Assembly: GCA_033558025.1 (NCBI GenBank)
Contig: JAUCEF010000011.1
Span: 3,596,001-3,660,000, forward strand
Source of the DNA: Phytophthora sp. 'mugwort'
Lineage: Eukaryota; Oomycota; Peronosporomycetes; Peronosporales; Peronosporaceae
Direction of reading: 5' to 3'
Length of the DNA stretch: 64,000 nt
In this document: piece by piece, positions 53,098 to 64,000 of the stretch
How the letters are laid out: every line of letters begins with the position of its first letter
How positions within the stretch are numbered: the stretch's first letter is position 1
Notes under the pieces: model-generated
Told to the model about the DNA's origin: nothing
What the model saw: only the letters and a program-made list of their open reading frames with translations
Databases searched by the model: none
Translations under genes and position numbers: made by a program

Positions 53098-53527
53098 GAT
53101 GCTTTTGGCGCCAAAACAAAATTGAGACTACAAGAGCTTTGTCGAAAAGTGGGCGAAAGACAACAAATGTAGCCAGCTTTGTCGCTACAATGGTCGTGAT
53201 GGGCCATCAGCTTAAGTTCGCACGCCTATTTTATGTTACTACATTGTACGAAGTACACACTGCAAACAGCTCTTAAACTCCCTATTATTAATCCCACTTG
53301 GTCCCCGGAACGTTTGTGCATTCCACAAATACCGACACAATCGGCACCCCCCTTCCGACGACGGCAAAATACGCCACAAAGGAGTAGCACTCCCACGTGT
53401 GCGTAGAAAAAAAACAAAATTATTTCAGCCAACAAATCTCCGAAATATTGTGTTTTACAACCGAATGGCTGGCTGCCACAGCGCAGAAGATATCTAGGAT
53501 GACATACATCACTTTCGCAAACTCAAG
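53098..53527. other. Spacer
   Basis: No gene supported. Confidence 0.5.
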
Positions 53528-55075
53528 ATGCCCAAGAAAAAGAGGTCATCCACGATCGCCAAGATGCGAGAAGCGCCTTAATTGCGGCCAGCAGCGAGTT
53601 TGAAGTGGCAACGCGGTTGGGCATCTCAAGTCACACCATCCGAGACTGAGTGGTGTTGAAGGACAAGATTCTAGATTTTACCGGCTCTAAACGCAGCCCT
53701 ACGCTGAAAGGACAAGGAAAACGTGATATCTTTCCGTTTGCTCACGGCCTATACAACACATGAAAGATCGGTGCCGTGCTGAGAAGATAAGGTCGAGCTG
53801 TAGTAATATTGTAACTCACATTATCATCTATCTTGACGTTATTGTAATATCTCTACTCTACAGATACTTGTCGACCAAGCATATGTATCTACATCAAGAG
53901 CAACCATGCTAGCTGGCTCGCTAGCTACGTGAGTGAAAAGAAATCTCTACAGAATGGCCTTCACATTTTTGAGCGAGCATGTCAGCGATTTTGAGGAAGG
54001 TAATATGACAATTATCTGATATTATGTACTGTCAGTTAGCTTAAATTTGAAATTGCGTGTTGTAGGTATGGATACACCCCTCAGAAGCATCAATTCACTA
54101 AGAAGAATGCCGAAATATTAGCAGCAACTAACCTAGAGTTTGCGTGTGAGTTTTGTGAAGTACAGTGACTACAAGCTGTCCGAAAATAATAACGTCGATG
54201 AAGCGGGTATTGACTTCGGTATGCCACCGAAGAAGTCGTGGACTGGGAAAGGGTGGCGTGATTCGGCGAAGGTGCTTGGTCTTAACAAGCACTCGACACA
54301 TGTAACGGCAGTAATTACTGCCCGCGCAGACGGTAAGGGTTTGCGTGTTTTGTATTATATGATATTGTGTTGCCGATACTATTTATCGTACGGGGAAAAC
54401 GTGGCGGCTCGATAGAAACCAGGGAGTTGAAGAGTATCCAAAAGGGCACGTGTAACGGGGTAAAGGCCTGTTATTTAGTTTACACTGTGTTAGCGTAGAA
54501 GCAGTAGGCAAATTTGACTCTGATTAATTAGCGAGACGGTGTCGAGTGTCGACACCGTCCCAGCCATTAGATGTAAATTAATCGGCGATTGGCCATCGCG
54601 GAAGCGCGATGGCAACTGTGGCCCGTCACAGCACGTGTATGCTGTCCAGAAAGTGTTTGGATGGATTCCCGAGTATCTATGTACACAAGTGAACTGCTCA
54701 AGTACGAAATCGACGCGCCCTCTCTACTGCTGCTCGATAGTTTCGAGGAACATTGTCAGAGGTAGGACAAAACGCTGCGTTGGACGATGCTAATGCTAAA
54801 GTTGTGCCCCTTCCTTCAAACTCTAAGTCTGTCCGTCAGCCGCTCGATGTCGGCATGATGGGCCCGCTGAAGCAGGTGATGAAGTCCATATGGTCAATTG
54901 AGGTCAGCACTGGAGATGAGCATGTGCCAGATCAACGTTTGATCTGCATTAAAAGAATTATCGCGGCGTGAGAGCTTGTGGGAGAAGAAAATATCATGAA
55001 GTCTTTAAAAAGGTAATTCCCCGCTATCCTACAGTTGCACCTTAACGTAACAATACATTTTTTTCATTTAGGCTC
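53528..55075 (+). pseudogene. pogo-like transposase relic 2
   Basis: Starts at 53528 with MPKKKRSSTIAKMREA. After a frame slip a helix-turn-helix follows (SSEFEVATRLGISSHTIRD), then FTGSKRSPTLKGQGKRDIFP. The catalytic core has GIDFGMPPKKSWTGKGW (54200-54255) and STHVTAVITARADGKGL. The region near 54770-54960 matches the family's DANAKVVPLPSNSKSVRQPL, DVGMMGPLKQVMKSIW and RLICIKRIIAA. Several stops. It is a different pogo subfamily from that at 27.7 kb, and I found no matching terminal repeats. Confidence 0.75.
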
Positions 55076-55829
55076 TGGTTATGTGCATTACTGCATTTCT
55101 CAGGATGGGTAAATGCGCATTTCGATAACGCAGATTCTATTTTTAGCCAATCATACCACTTCATTCTGCTGTGGCGTGTTTTGCTGTCGTTCTCAAAAAA
55201 TGAGTCCTTAACTATGGAAGATGGAGTTCAGCAGGTGGGGTATTTGCCGGTCGTTGATGTATTGGCGTCTCTAAAATGTTTGCGCACAATATGGTCGGAC
55301 AAAAATAATATACTCCGAATGATTCACTGGATAATAGAGCCGGTTTACAGCCACTCGATTTTTTGTTTGTATTGGGCGAAAGGGAGGATTCCAGTTCCGG
55401 GTGGGAGAAGAAGCACGACGGGATGACCAGGGATGGAAAAAATCCATGCTTTTGCGGAAGTTGGGGCGGGTAATTACGCTTTAAGGGGTAGAATGGGTAA
55501 AATCTCGTGCAATACACAACATGGGGATGAATGATCCAGAGCAGTTTAAGAGGTGACTGGGAGCTGGATCCTCCGTCGTTTTTGCAGTTTCATCCATTGA
55601 TACCGTTAGATGAGCTCACTTTTGCTTTTGCATCATCGAATCCGAGCCCATCGCCACTCCTCGACTACTATGGACACCTTCCTCGCTTCGAGCGCCGCCT
55701 GCCCGACACAAGCTGTCGTTTTTGCTGCTGTCGATCCCCTTACGGAGTCGCCAGTTCGACGTGATGGACGCCCTCGAGATCCCACCTGAACCACGTCCTG
55801 GTTGACGGTTGTGCCTGAAGTGTGAGAAG
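55076..55829. other. Spacer
   Basis: Only short frames; no assignment. Confidence 0.5.
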
Positions 55830-57430
55830 ATCATAGATCACGCACACGTCGGGTAAGACTCACGTCGAACGTGTGCGCTACCATTTCGAGAAGAAGTGCG
55901 TGAAGAAACGGAAGACCCCTCTCATAACGTCTGCCCTCCGATCTGCGTTGTCTCCTGCCAAGATTCGCGATTTCCAGCTGCGCTTTGCCTTTTGGTTTTA
56001 CACCACTGGCATGGCTTTCAAGAAGGTGAGCCACCTGGGCTGCTGCTTTGCAAGTTCTGGCGCCGACTGGGATAGTGCCGAATCGCCACCAGCTGGCCAC
56101 GACGCTGCTGGACTACTGCTACGATGACTATCGTCCCGCCTGATGTTTTTGGTCCGGGGCAAGAAGATTACCCTAACGACGGACGCATACACCGACATCA
56201 ATGGGAAATCCGTCATCAACTACGTGCTGTTGGCTGAAGATCTGACCATTTTCGTGGAGTCTGTCTATACGGGTTCAGGATCTCATGACGCCTCCTTCCT
56301 CGCCGCCGACATTTATTTTACGCGTCATGGACAAACTTGACTTCATCACTTTCGCGGCTGTTGTGACGGACAACAATGCCACAAACCAGTTCGTATGGTC
56401 GACTTTGCAGCAGCAGAAGCCGAAGATCTTTCTCCGCGGGTGTACCTCGCATGCTCTCCACCTGAATGTGAAAGATCTCGTGGATCGGCTGTCATGGCTG
56501 GGAAAACTCGCCGTTGATTGCCGCAAACTTGTTCGGTTCTTGAAGAAGATCAAGCAGCTGTGGTTTGAGCTGAAGCGTCTTCAGAAAATGGAAGGGAATC
56601 GAGGTTGGTACTGCCAGCTGATCTCGGTGGGGAACAATTGAGAAGTGCTTTTCGACGGTGCTGGCTTCTGAGAAGATTCTTCATGTGTTCGTCACTGGGC
56701 GAGACTTCCTTCGTGGTCGTACGAAAGAACAGAAGGCCAAGCGTCGCCGTTCCCACGATACGATTGTTGACAACAACTTTGTGAAGCAGCTGGAAAAGGC
56801 GATCAAGCTCTTGGAAGTTCTGTCTCTCCGAAGAGTTCAAGAAGATTGACATGCCAATTTCAGAGTTGGATAAGATCCAACAGATCCTTGACGAACGCTT
56901 CAAACTGTATTTATGGAGATTCTCATAGTGTCGGGTATCTTCTAGACCCCCTCTACATCAGGCATGGAATGGATGAAAACAAATACGCGGACGAGTGTGC
57001 AGGAGTTCATTGAGAACTGGCATGGGAGCGAGAATGAAGAAGCCACTATGGTAGAGTTGGTGAAGTATCTTGGTGGGCAACGTGACACTTCCTTGGAGGC
57101 GCGGCTTATTCGCCAAAAGTAGTTGACGGTTCTCCAGTACTGGAGAGGACTTTCGCAGTTCTCGCTTCTGTAAGAAATCGCACTCACAGTGTTTTCTTCC
57201 AGCTGCTCCAGCGTCGCAGCAGAGCGCAAATGGTCACGCGCACAAGTTCGTGCACTCTCAAGCACGCAACCGCCTAAAGGACAAGTCCGTGGAGAAGCTC
57301 GTGTTCCTATTCTTCAATGCCAAGAACTTTGACAGTGAGGATGGCGTTCTTTGACATGCTAGAGGACTTAGCAGATGACAGCAGCGAGGAAGAGGATAAC
57401 AACGAGAGCAGTGACTACGAGTATTACTAA
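55830..57430 (+). pseudogene. hAT/DUF659-type transposase relic
   Basis: A BED-like start (HVERVRYHFEKKC, about 55860) is followed by KTPLITSALRSALSPAKIRDF. DUF659-like sequence (NYVLLAEDLTIFVESVYTGS, about 56217) leads to the better preserved block FAAVVTDNNATNQFVW and GCTSHALHLNVKDLVDRLS (56350-56500). The C-terminal hAT region has SSVAAERKWS near 57210, and later frames give VEKLVFLFFNAKNFDSEDG near 57290. At least five stops or frameshifts. No terminal repeats identified. Confidence 0.75.
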
Positions 57431-57720
57431 GCAAGGGTAGATATGGTATTCGATTAGTACATCTGCCGTTCTAGTCTCTTGGCATCCAAAATGTCTACAG
57501 CTCACCTCGATAGCACGCAGCTTGCAAGGAGATAGGCTAACTGCACCGATAACATCTTTCTATACAGCACTGTTGCTTCCACCTATCGGTTTACTTTGTA
57601 AGATTTCTCTCTCTCTGACTTACTATGATTTCCCCCGCAACGCTGAAGCTGCCTTGACCTCGCCTTCGGTCTAGCGAAAGGGGTTGCAGGCTCCCGCAAA
57701 ACAGGCCGTGAAACAGCATG
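57431..57720. other. Spacer
   Basis: No gene supported; pyrimidine-rich stretch with a CTCTCTCTCT run near 57610. Confidence 0.5.
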
Positions 57721-57880
57721 TTCAGTCTCAATTGCCGTGAATAGTCAGCCATTGTGACTGCGGTAAATAGGCGATCCTAGTGACTGTCTAAATAAGGACG
57801 TTCAGTCTCAACTGTCGTAACATAGTCTGCTGTTGCTGTAAATAGTAAAACAAAATTCTAATGACTGTCTAAATAAGGAC
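57721..57880 (+). repeat. Two tandem 80-bp units
   Basis: Unit 1 is 57721-57800 and unit 2 is 57801-57880. Both begin TTCAGTCTCAA and end TGACTGTCTAAATAAGGAC; the centres differ (about 70 percent similar by eye). Tandem units of this type are common in long terminal repeats, and a chromodomain remnant lies downstream. Confidence 0.85.
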
Positions 57881-58217
57881 ACCGCCTTACGCATTTTGAC
57901 AGGCTTGCAAAGCTGCTAGCTTTTGCAATTGCCACTTGTGACTGCAGCAACCTCCATTGTCCAATTCGCTCCGCAGCCCACACCGCTCCACTCTACACGG
58001 ACGACCCCGCATACCCTCCGCCAACGCCACGCTGCCCAATTTTCCCGCCGCAACGGCCACTTTTGGCGTGTGGGGGGTCCGAGTGCCCCGCCGCCTCACC
58101 TCCTGGTAGCGGCTGGCCCTGAAGAGACAGCGGAAGCGACAGCGATGACGACGGCAATTTATTATTAGAATAGGAATCGCCGGCGCGCCCCCGGTCCCAA
58201 CGACTGAGTCGTTCACC

Positions 58218-58345
58218 GTGAGCAAGCTGTGGGCGGGCCGGCAAATCAACACGGCTACGTTTTATTTGGTACAATGGAAGGATATGATGAGCTTACGTGG
58301 GAGCCCATGGCAAACTTGTCGTGGGACCTCATGGCCAGGTTCGAC
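58218..58345 (+). pseudogene. Chromodomain remnant
   Basis: Two frames together read INTATFYLVQWKD and GYDELTWEPMANL, the core of a chromodomain (YLVxWKGYxxxxxTWEP.xNL). Chromodomains of this type end the integrases of Ty3/gypsy chromoviruses. No integrase or reverse transcriptase is visible next to it. Confidence 0.6.
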
Positions 58346-58688
58346 GCTGCGAGCAGAGAGTCCGTGTGGGACTACCAGTCCACACGCGGACGACGTCGAC
58401 AGCTGAGAGCCGAGCGCCCGACCTGCAGGTCGACGCGCCTTCGAGGTAACTTCATCATGCACATGTCTTAACTTAGCTAGTGGTTGAACTAGCTAACACT
58501 GTTGTAATTTCACATTGGTCAACTCACTTTGCCGCCTACTTAGTTATCTCTCTACCTTGATGCTCAGTACGACCTTTTCTAAAAGCATAATAAATTCAGC
58601 TAATTCTACTTTTAATGGCGATGGGTGGGTGTGTTGCCCCAAAAACCCTTTATTCCATTAATCAAAACCCTGCTTTACATCCCTGGAG

Positions 58689-59880
58689 ATGACGCTCAGG
58701 GAGCGGGAGATTGTCGTCCGCTTCTTGTGCACCCACGAGCACAATGGAAAGCTCCTGCGTGGCGGCAAGGGCAAGGGTACGACGTTCTTTGGTATGCATC
58801 GCAACACTGTTGGCAATATTTGGAACCGGAGGCTTGATCTTTCTTGCAGGAAGAAGGGGCGGGTAGGAAGGAAGAGAAAGCACGATGTCGGTTCTGTAGA
58901 AGCGAAGATGGAGAAGGGTGGCGCCGCGCCAACGGCAAACGATCTGATCTACGACGGCAACGATCGGAATATCTAGGATGGCGCTCTGGCGCATGTTCAA
59001 GGCGAAGCACATCCGGCGCGTTTCGTCGCGCATCAAGCGGCTCCTCTCGCCAGCGCATAGGCAGAAAAGAATGGCTTTTGCAATGCGCTTTGTGGGGCCA
59101 GGTATGTATATATGTTGTTGATTAGCGCTATGGGTTTGAAGGACTTAATGTATTATCACTCTAACAAACGGAATGAAGAGCTTCTGCTGCTTTTCCACGA
59201 CTCCTATGATCGCGTCGATATAAATGAGAAGCGGTTCTTGTCGACCTAGAGCGGAAGCAGTTCTACCTCACGAAGAACGAACAAGGTCCATTTCACCGAT
59301 ACCAGAGCAAACGCCATCTCCTTAAGGTGATATTTCTTGTTCCGGTCGCCCGGCGTCGCTTCGACAACAAGAAGAACCAGTGGTTCGATGGGAAGTTTGG
59401 GCAGTGGCCGTTCGTTAAGGCAGCCCCGGCGAAATGATCGTCGAAATTGCGCCCCAAGGGCACCATGGTCACTGCCCCGGTAAGCTCCCCCCCCAGGAAG
59501 TGCGGAAGAATATGATCAAGGAGGTGATCCCGGCGATCAATGCTGTATAGCCGGGTACGCGCGATATTTGCCTAAGCCAGTATATTATTGGTGCATTTTG
59601 CTAATTGTACTACTTTTTGCTAGGTGGCAAGACAGTGTTCATACAGTAGGAAAATACAAGTCCACACTGCCTCGCCGATGGCCCAGCGCTCTCAGCCGCC
59701 AGCAGCGACGACGGCTGGAACATCCAGCTAGAGTGCCAGCCAGCGCAAAGTCCGGACTTCAATATCCTCGACCTCGGGCCGTTCTCAGCGATCCAAGCCC
59801 TGCAGCGAAAACGAAACAAATGCGGACCGAGCCCGAGATCATAATGCTGTGGACGAAGCGTTCCAGGAGTTGTTGACGAG
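58689..59880 (+). pseudogene. mariner-like transposase relic
   Basis: Starts MTLREREIVVRFLCTHEHNG with a helix-turn-helix (TTFFGMHRNTVGNIWNRRL). After stops and frame changes the first catalytic block is YDRVDINEKRFLS (about 59210-59250), followed by FLVPVARRRFDNKKNQWFDG-like sequence near 59335-59395. The last block contains CQPAQSPDFNILDLG (about 59735-59780), with the third catalytic Asp. The second block (QQDNAR-type) is damaged near 59650. Clearly inactive. Confidence 0.75.
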
Positions 59881-60440
59881 GCACTCTCGACAACACGTTC
59901 TTTACCTTGATGTCCGTTATGGAGTGCTGCCTGCGACCTAGAGGCGGGAATGATTTTTCGATTCCATATTCGGAAGCACCAGCGACGCAAGCGGGGCGAG
60001 TCGCTGCACCCATTGGAATGCGACGGCAAGGCGTACATGGCGTTATATCTGCCAATGTTTGCTCCTACTGCCAACTGAACGAAAACGTTTATGTACAGTT
60101 TAGTATGTGCTCAACTGATGGCCAACTGGTGGTCAACTTTCGTCCGAGAACAGATGGCTTGTGAACCCTTCTAAAAGACATAGATGTATCTGACCTAAAT
60201 AAAGAGGTTTTAGACGAAGCGCGGCTTGCTAAGGTCACGAATGTGTAGCTTTCTAGCAAGGTGTTGGTGGACAAAGCTGCTGGCTAGGCTAGCTTGGTGC
60301 GCTGTCGAACCTGTTATTATTATTGTTATATATGCGGGGGGTAACATGTCTTGCTTTGTAGCACCACGCGTGCCTCGGAGCACCAGGATCTAAGGCGCTC
60401 GCATGGCACGAAGACGAGCAAGGTTGCTAAAAAAAATAGT
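59881..60440. other. Spacer
   Basis: Only short frames; no assignment. Confidence 0.5.
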
Positions 60441-61141
60441 TTTAATGATTCACCGCGTCCAAATGTCGGTGACGACCGAGTAGCACACGCACTCGCGGAG
60501 AATTGTCATATTTACAGTAACGCGAAAGGTGTTTGCCACGTCCACAATATTGCTTCGAAGGAGCGTTCGGCTTGGCAGTCTGACCCTCACTCCACCCAAA
60601 CCCTCCCACATGTACTTCACGTAGGAATACAAACCAGAATCCTCGACCGTAGGGAACGGCCGAAGCTCTGCGCAAGAGAAGCTTGTTCGCATGGGGTTGC
60701 TGCTCGGGAGTAAAGTCTTTAACATCTCGAGTACTAGAATTCGAAGTCACACTGCATGCGCATTCTCTAGTCAGCGTTACACCACAGCCGCCTTGGTAGA
60801 GACAGCAGCAGCAGCTTTCAACTCCTTGAGCTCACTAAGTTGCGCAGCATGCACATTTTGCGTGTGCTTGGTCACATAGCTGGTTGTACCTTTGACATAG
60901 GGGATGTCAATGCCGCACCTCATGCAGTGAGCTTCTGAAACACAGTCCATTTAAGATCTTGGTTGGACAAATGAGTGTACTCATCCTTACACACTAGGCG
61001 AGCGAACTCCCACATCTCTGGCCTGTGTGCCCCCTTCATTTTTAACATGTTCTCTAGCAATAATGGAAGCTCAGGTTCGAAATCGTGGTTGCGATCATCG
61101 GCGGCAACACTACCACCACGTTGCAATGAGGTGGTAGACAT
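60441..61141 (-). pseudogene. BED-finger hAT transposase N-terminal relic
   Basis: On the minus strand a BED-type finger, CMRCGIDIPYVKGTTSYVTKH then TQNVH, lies at about 60920-60855. It is preceded by EMWEFARLVCKDEYTHLSNQ (about 61040-60980). Farther along, 60690-60450 reads CAELRPFPTVEDSGLYSYV, then VRLPSRTLLRSNIVDV and SVVTDIWTR, the usual start of the hAT catalytic region. The remaining two thirds of the transposase is absent. Confidence 0.7.
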
Positions 61142-61739
61142 TCGACACAGAAGCTGCCGGGTCGCTGAGCTAGGGGTGGGTTCTTCACAGTGGCAGGTCG
61201 TGTGAGGGCCTCGAACAATCGAAGCACTCGTGGGCTGGGCGGCGGCGGTGTCACTGAATATTGACTAGGATGTGCGTGCGCGAAGGTGCCACCAGAGTCG
61301 TTATAGTCTGCTCTGTCTTGGACAAAGTACTGGAGCTGACGCGGCGTCGTTGCATGCTGCAAGTGCGTTGGCAGAGCAGAGCACCAAATAACACTGCTCT
61401 CGTCGGCGATGTTATCGTCAGCTCTCGTAGATGCATCCTCCGTGTGCATGCCAATGCTGTTGGTGCTGGCACAGCCAAAAACTGGAAGGGTCGCTTCTTG
61501 CCGAGTGGTTCAGATGTTCTGTGACTGGCACGGGGTCCCGGTGGGAACACTAGTCCCGCTTTAATCTTCTGTTTCCAAGGGTAGGATAGCGAGTCTGGTG
61601 CACATACGGGTAGGCTCAACTTTATAAATAAACTGAGATTCATCCAGCAATAGTAAAGCAAGATGCAACCGATTCACTTCAAATAGAGTTCGCATAGAAG
61701 CAGTCATTATATTTTCCGCTCATTTGGCCAAGGCATTAT
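61142..61739. other. Spacer
   Basis: Open frames on both strands, none with a recognised family. Confidence 0.4.
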
Positions 61740-61960
61740 ACCAAAACTGAGGTCGGAGATCGTGTATGGGGGAAAAGTAAGCCGCACGCTGGTAAGCTAG
61801 GTCTTGTGGTTCGCGTCCTGAGGGAAAGCTGTCAGTCACTTACGAAGTAGAATCGTCGCTGGGGGGTACATGCATTGTGGGGGCACGATCTATCTGTCTG
61901 CAACAAGTTGCAACTGCCGACAGTACGGCAAGAAGCCAAGTTGGCTTGCCAGAATCATCT
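61740..61960 (+). pseudogene. Possible retroelement integrase-tail fragment
   Basis: Broken frames read EVGDRVWG, then GKLGLVVRVLRESCQSLTYEVES, which resembles the beta-barrel tail of LTR-retrotransposon integrases (xVGDRVWL...G.G..RV..xL...TYEV). Short and frameshifted. Confidence 0.4.
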
Positions 61961-62879
61961 CTGGGGCTTTTGGTCTCGTCACGTGGTACCTGCTTTGGGA
62001 TTTCGTTTCCAAGCGAAAGTGACGACGGCAGTAATAGTGGAGTTATGGACCAGCCAGATGAAGTCGGTCACTCGGATCGTGATGGCGTTATTGTACAGCA
62101 TGGTTGTTTGTGGGAATTTGGTGAGTCCGTTCTACTCAATTCTGCTTAGCACGTTCCATCCCGCTCAACAACTTTTTTATGGCCTCTCCATCTGTAACTT
62201 GACGAGTGTCCAGTCATGCAGTACTTCTATCTCATATACCCCATGGGCACTGTTCAAGGCACACTACACAGTACCACCTAATTCTTGATGGTAAATTCTC
62301 ATCGAGATATTGATGAGGGCGACCTTTTTAGATGGCATGAAATTACGATTGGCAATGGCATTCGAACCGAAGCGTGGGACCACGCCAACCTATTGGGAGT
62401 CCGAGCCCAGAGAAGGTTGCATTGGGACCCCTGCTAACTTTGGGACGCCGATTTCACATGAGCAGGCACCGCTTAATGTCAACGCTTTCATTTACAGACG
62501 ATTGCGCGATCGACGACCCATGGACGTCAATAAGGCCAGTTAAATCATGTTTCAACGAGCAGAGAATCAAATGCGTGTCGCCTGGCAATTTTCTCTGTGT
62601 CGACGAGTGAATGAGTGCATGGCAAGGGAGAGGGGGCAAATATACGCATGATAGCCTGCCACACAAAACAAAAAAATCAAGGAAACCTGAAGGACTTGGT
62701 ACTGAACTGAAATCTTGCGGATGGAGAAAGCGACGTCCTCTTGGCGCTCGAGATTGTTGAAGGCCCCGTTAGGCGGCGTCAAAAGCCGTACAGCGCTCAG
62801 TTCGGGGAAGGCACTTCTGTGATTTTACGTCTTACCGAGCGATACAAGGGCACTGGAAGGACGGTGGTAGTTCCGGGAT
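61961..62879. other. Spacer
   Basis: No gene supported. Confidence 0.5.
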
Positions 62880-64000
62880 CGTAATGTGCTCCAGCTCCGA
62901 CTTGTCGAAGCGCAGCCTCTCCATCTATCGTTGGTGTGAGCTGGTGGTCATCGAGTCCCCCCCCCCTCTCAACTTCGTTGAGCGCAGACTTGCCCGTCCT
63001 CAACACGCTGCTGTCGTTCCATCTCCGTTGAAATGCTCATGGCGTATCTTATTCGTCTCAAGACTTCGTGGCAGCTACAATGTTGCCTGATACATCCGGG
63101 CTGGTGATTGACGGTTGGACAAGTAGGTCCCGTCACTACGTGGCTATTTTGCGGTGTTCGCCGACGGCTCACAGGCCACGCACGACCAGTGCTGACTCCA
63201 GCGACTATTACGACGACCTACACTGCAGTCGCCGGCGCTTTCTACTTCTGACATTTAGTCCGCGGACGATGCGGGGGACCTCAGTGCTCAGAGCGTGTTT
63301 GATCTCACTGCAGACACGCTCTCGCGCTATGATAAGCCATGGGATGCAGTTGCATTCATGGTCGGCGACAATGTTCCGTAAATCAGTACATTGGTCGGCG
63401 AGAGGGCGGCATCCCGCCGATTGGCTGCGCCAGTCATTAATTCCAGCTTGCTGTTCGCGAGTTCCTGAAAAAGGAAGAGGCAGTGATTAATCGCGTACAT
63501 ACGCTGATGCTTAATTTGCGGATTATCAAGTGTCGCGCAATCCTGCGACTTGTGACGCCGCTCGCACCCGCTCTAAGAAACGACACGAGGTGGTCGAGCG
63601 TCTGTGGAATGCTTCGACGCTACATGGAAATCTACGTGGTGATTGACCAGCTGGGCCACGACGTGCTAGTCAAGCACGACATTCAGCCGCTGTTGCTTAA
63701 ACGAGCTGAAACCGAGTCGGTCCGTACCATTTTGTCGACCTGGAACGGTTTGAAGCTGTGACGAAGACGCTTCAGCTCTCCACGCTGACTATCTCCACTG
63801 TGCGACAACTCTTCAGCCACGTCTTTAGGTCGTATCCTCAAATGGATACGCGCCTCCTACCAAATGCGGCTATAGTTAATTACTCGGTGTTGGAAACCAG
63901 CATTATAAAATTGCAGCACCAGGATGTGCTGTCTATCACGGAGCGGGCCGCCGTTGCTGCTTTCAAGCAGCCACAGGACGTACGAACGTCAACTACAACT
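62880..64000 (+). pseudogene. hAT-family transposase relic running off the window
   Basis: IYRWCELVVIESPPPLNFVERR (about 62923) and MAYLIRLKTSWQ-like sequence are followed by SGLVIDGWTSRSRHYVAI (about 63095), the usual catalytic start. After several frame changes come LRNDTRWSSVCGMLRRYMEIY (about 63570) and LNGFEAVTKTLQLSTLTIS-like sequence (about 63745). The last 240 bases are still open in one frame to the window edge, so the C-terminal dimerisation region lies outside. Confidence 0.75.

Noticed and set aside
1..64000. CRISPR arrays, rRNA genes, bacterial operons
   Set aside because: No regularly spaced short repeats and no rRNA-like sequence. Introns and protein families are eukaryotic.

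Overview
The window looks like the nuclear genome of an oomycete, most likely Phytophthora or a close relative. Genes are close together, mostly on alternating strands, with short introns (about 60-175 bp, GT...AG). Several products match conserved eukaryotic proteins: MCTS1, mitochondrial ISCA2, argininosuccinate lyase, mitochondrial bS21, GET3, YJU2, an NSUN-type RNA methyltransferase and an ATG16-like protein. The spacers are filled with decayed hAT, pogo, PIF/Harbinger, Tc1/mariner and Helitron elements of the kind common in Phytophthora. The organism is inferred from protein families and architecture; no database was searched.

Layout. (A) 1-21.6 kb is gene-dense. In order it holds a triple CW zinc-finger protein cut by the window edge, a four-exon beta-propeller protein, a large unrecognised three-exon gene, a METTL-type methyltransferase, a small PH-like protein, a coiled-coil protein, a low-complexity protein with a triplicated Gly/Pro motif, a PDZ-like/DUSP protein, a kinase with the same PDZ-like module, a broken coiled-coil ORF with a perfect 22-bp-arm palindrome, MCTS1, a decayed copy of a multi-membrane-span family, and ISCA2. 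(B) 21.6-34.2 kb is a transposon island: a hAT relic, a decayed SKN1/KRE6-like glucan-synthesis gene with a partial second copy, a pogo-like element carrying a nested Helitron, and an almost intact Tc1 element. (C) 34.3-46.5 kb is gene-dense again: ATG16-like, two tandem multi-span membrane proteins (intact paralogues of the decayed copy in A), NSUN-type methyltransferase, argininosuccinate lyase, bS21m, GET3 and YJU2. (D) 46.5-64 kb has no intact gene that I can support. It is made of transposase relics (two Harbinger-like, one pogo-like, three hAT, one mariner), a chromodomain remnant, an 80-bp tandem duplication and a GATC-rich degenerate tandem array.

The genes do not form one pathway. 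Two sets deserve attention. The first is the neighbouring pair at 14.3-17.8 kb, which share a PDZ-like module linked to a DUSP domain in one gene and to a CaMK-type kinase in the other. The second is the multi-span membrane family, with two live tandem copies and one dead copy about 15 kb away. The island at 27.3-34.1 kb gives a readable insertion history: pogo-like element first, then a Helitron inside it, with a Tc1 element next to it.
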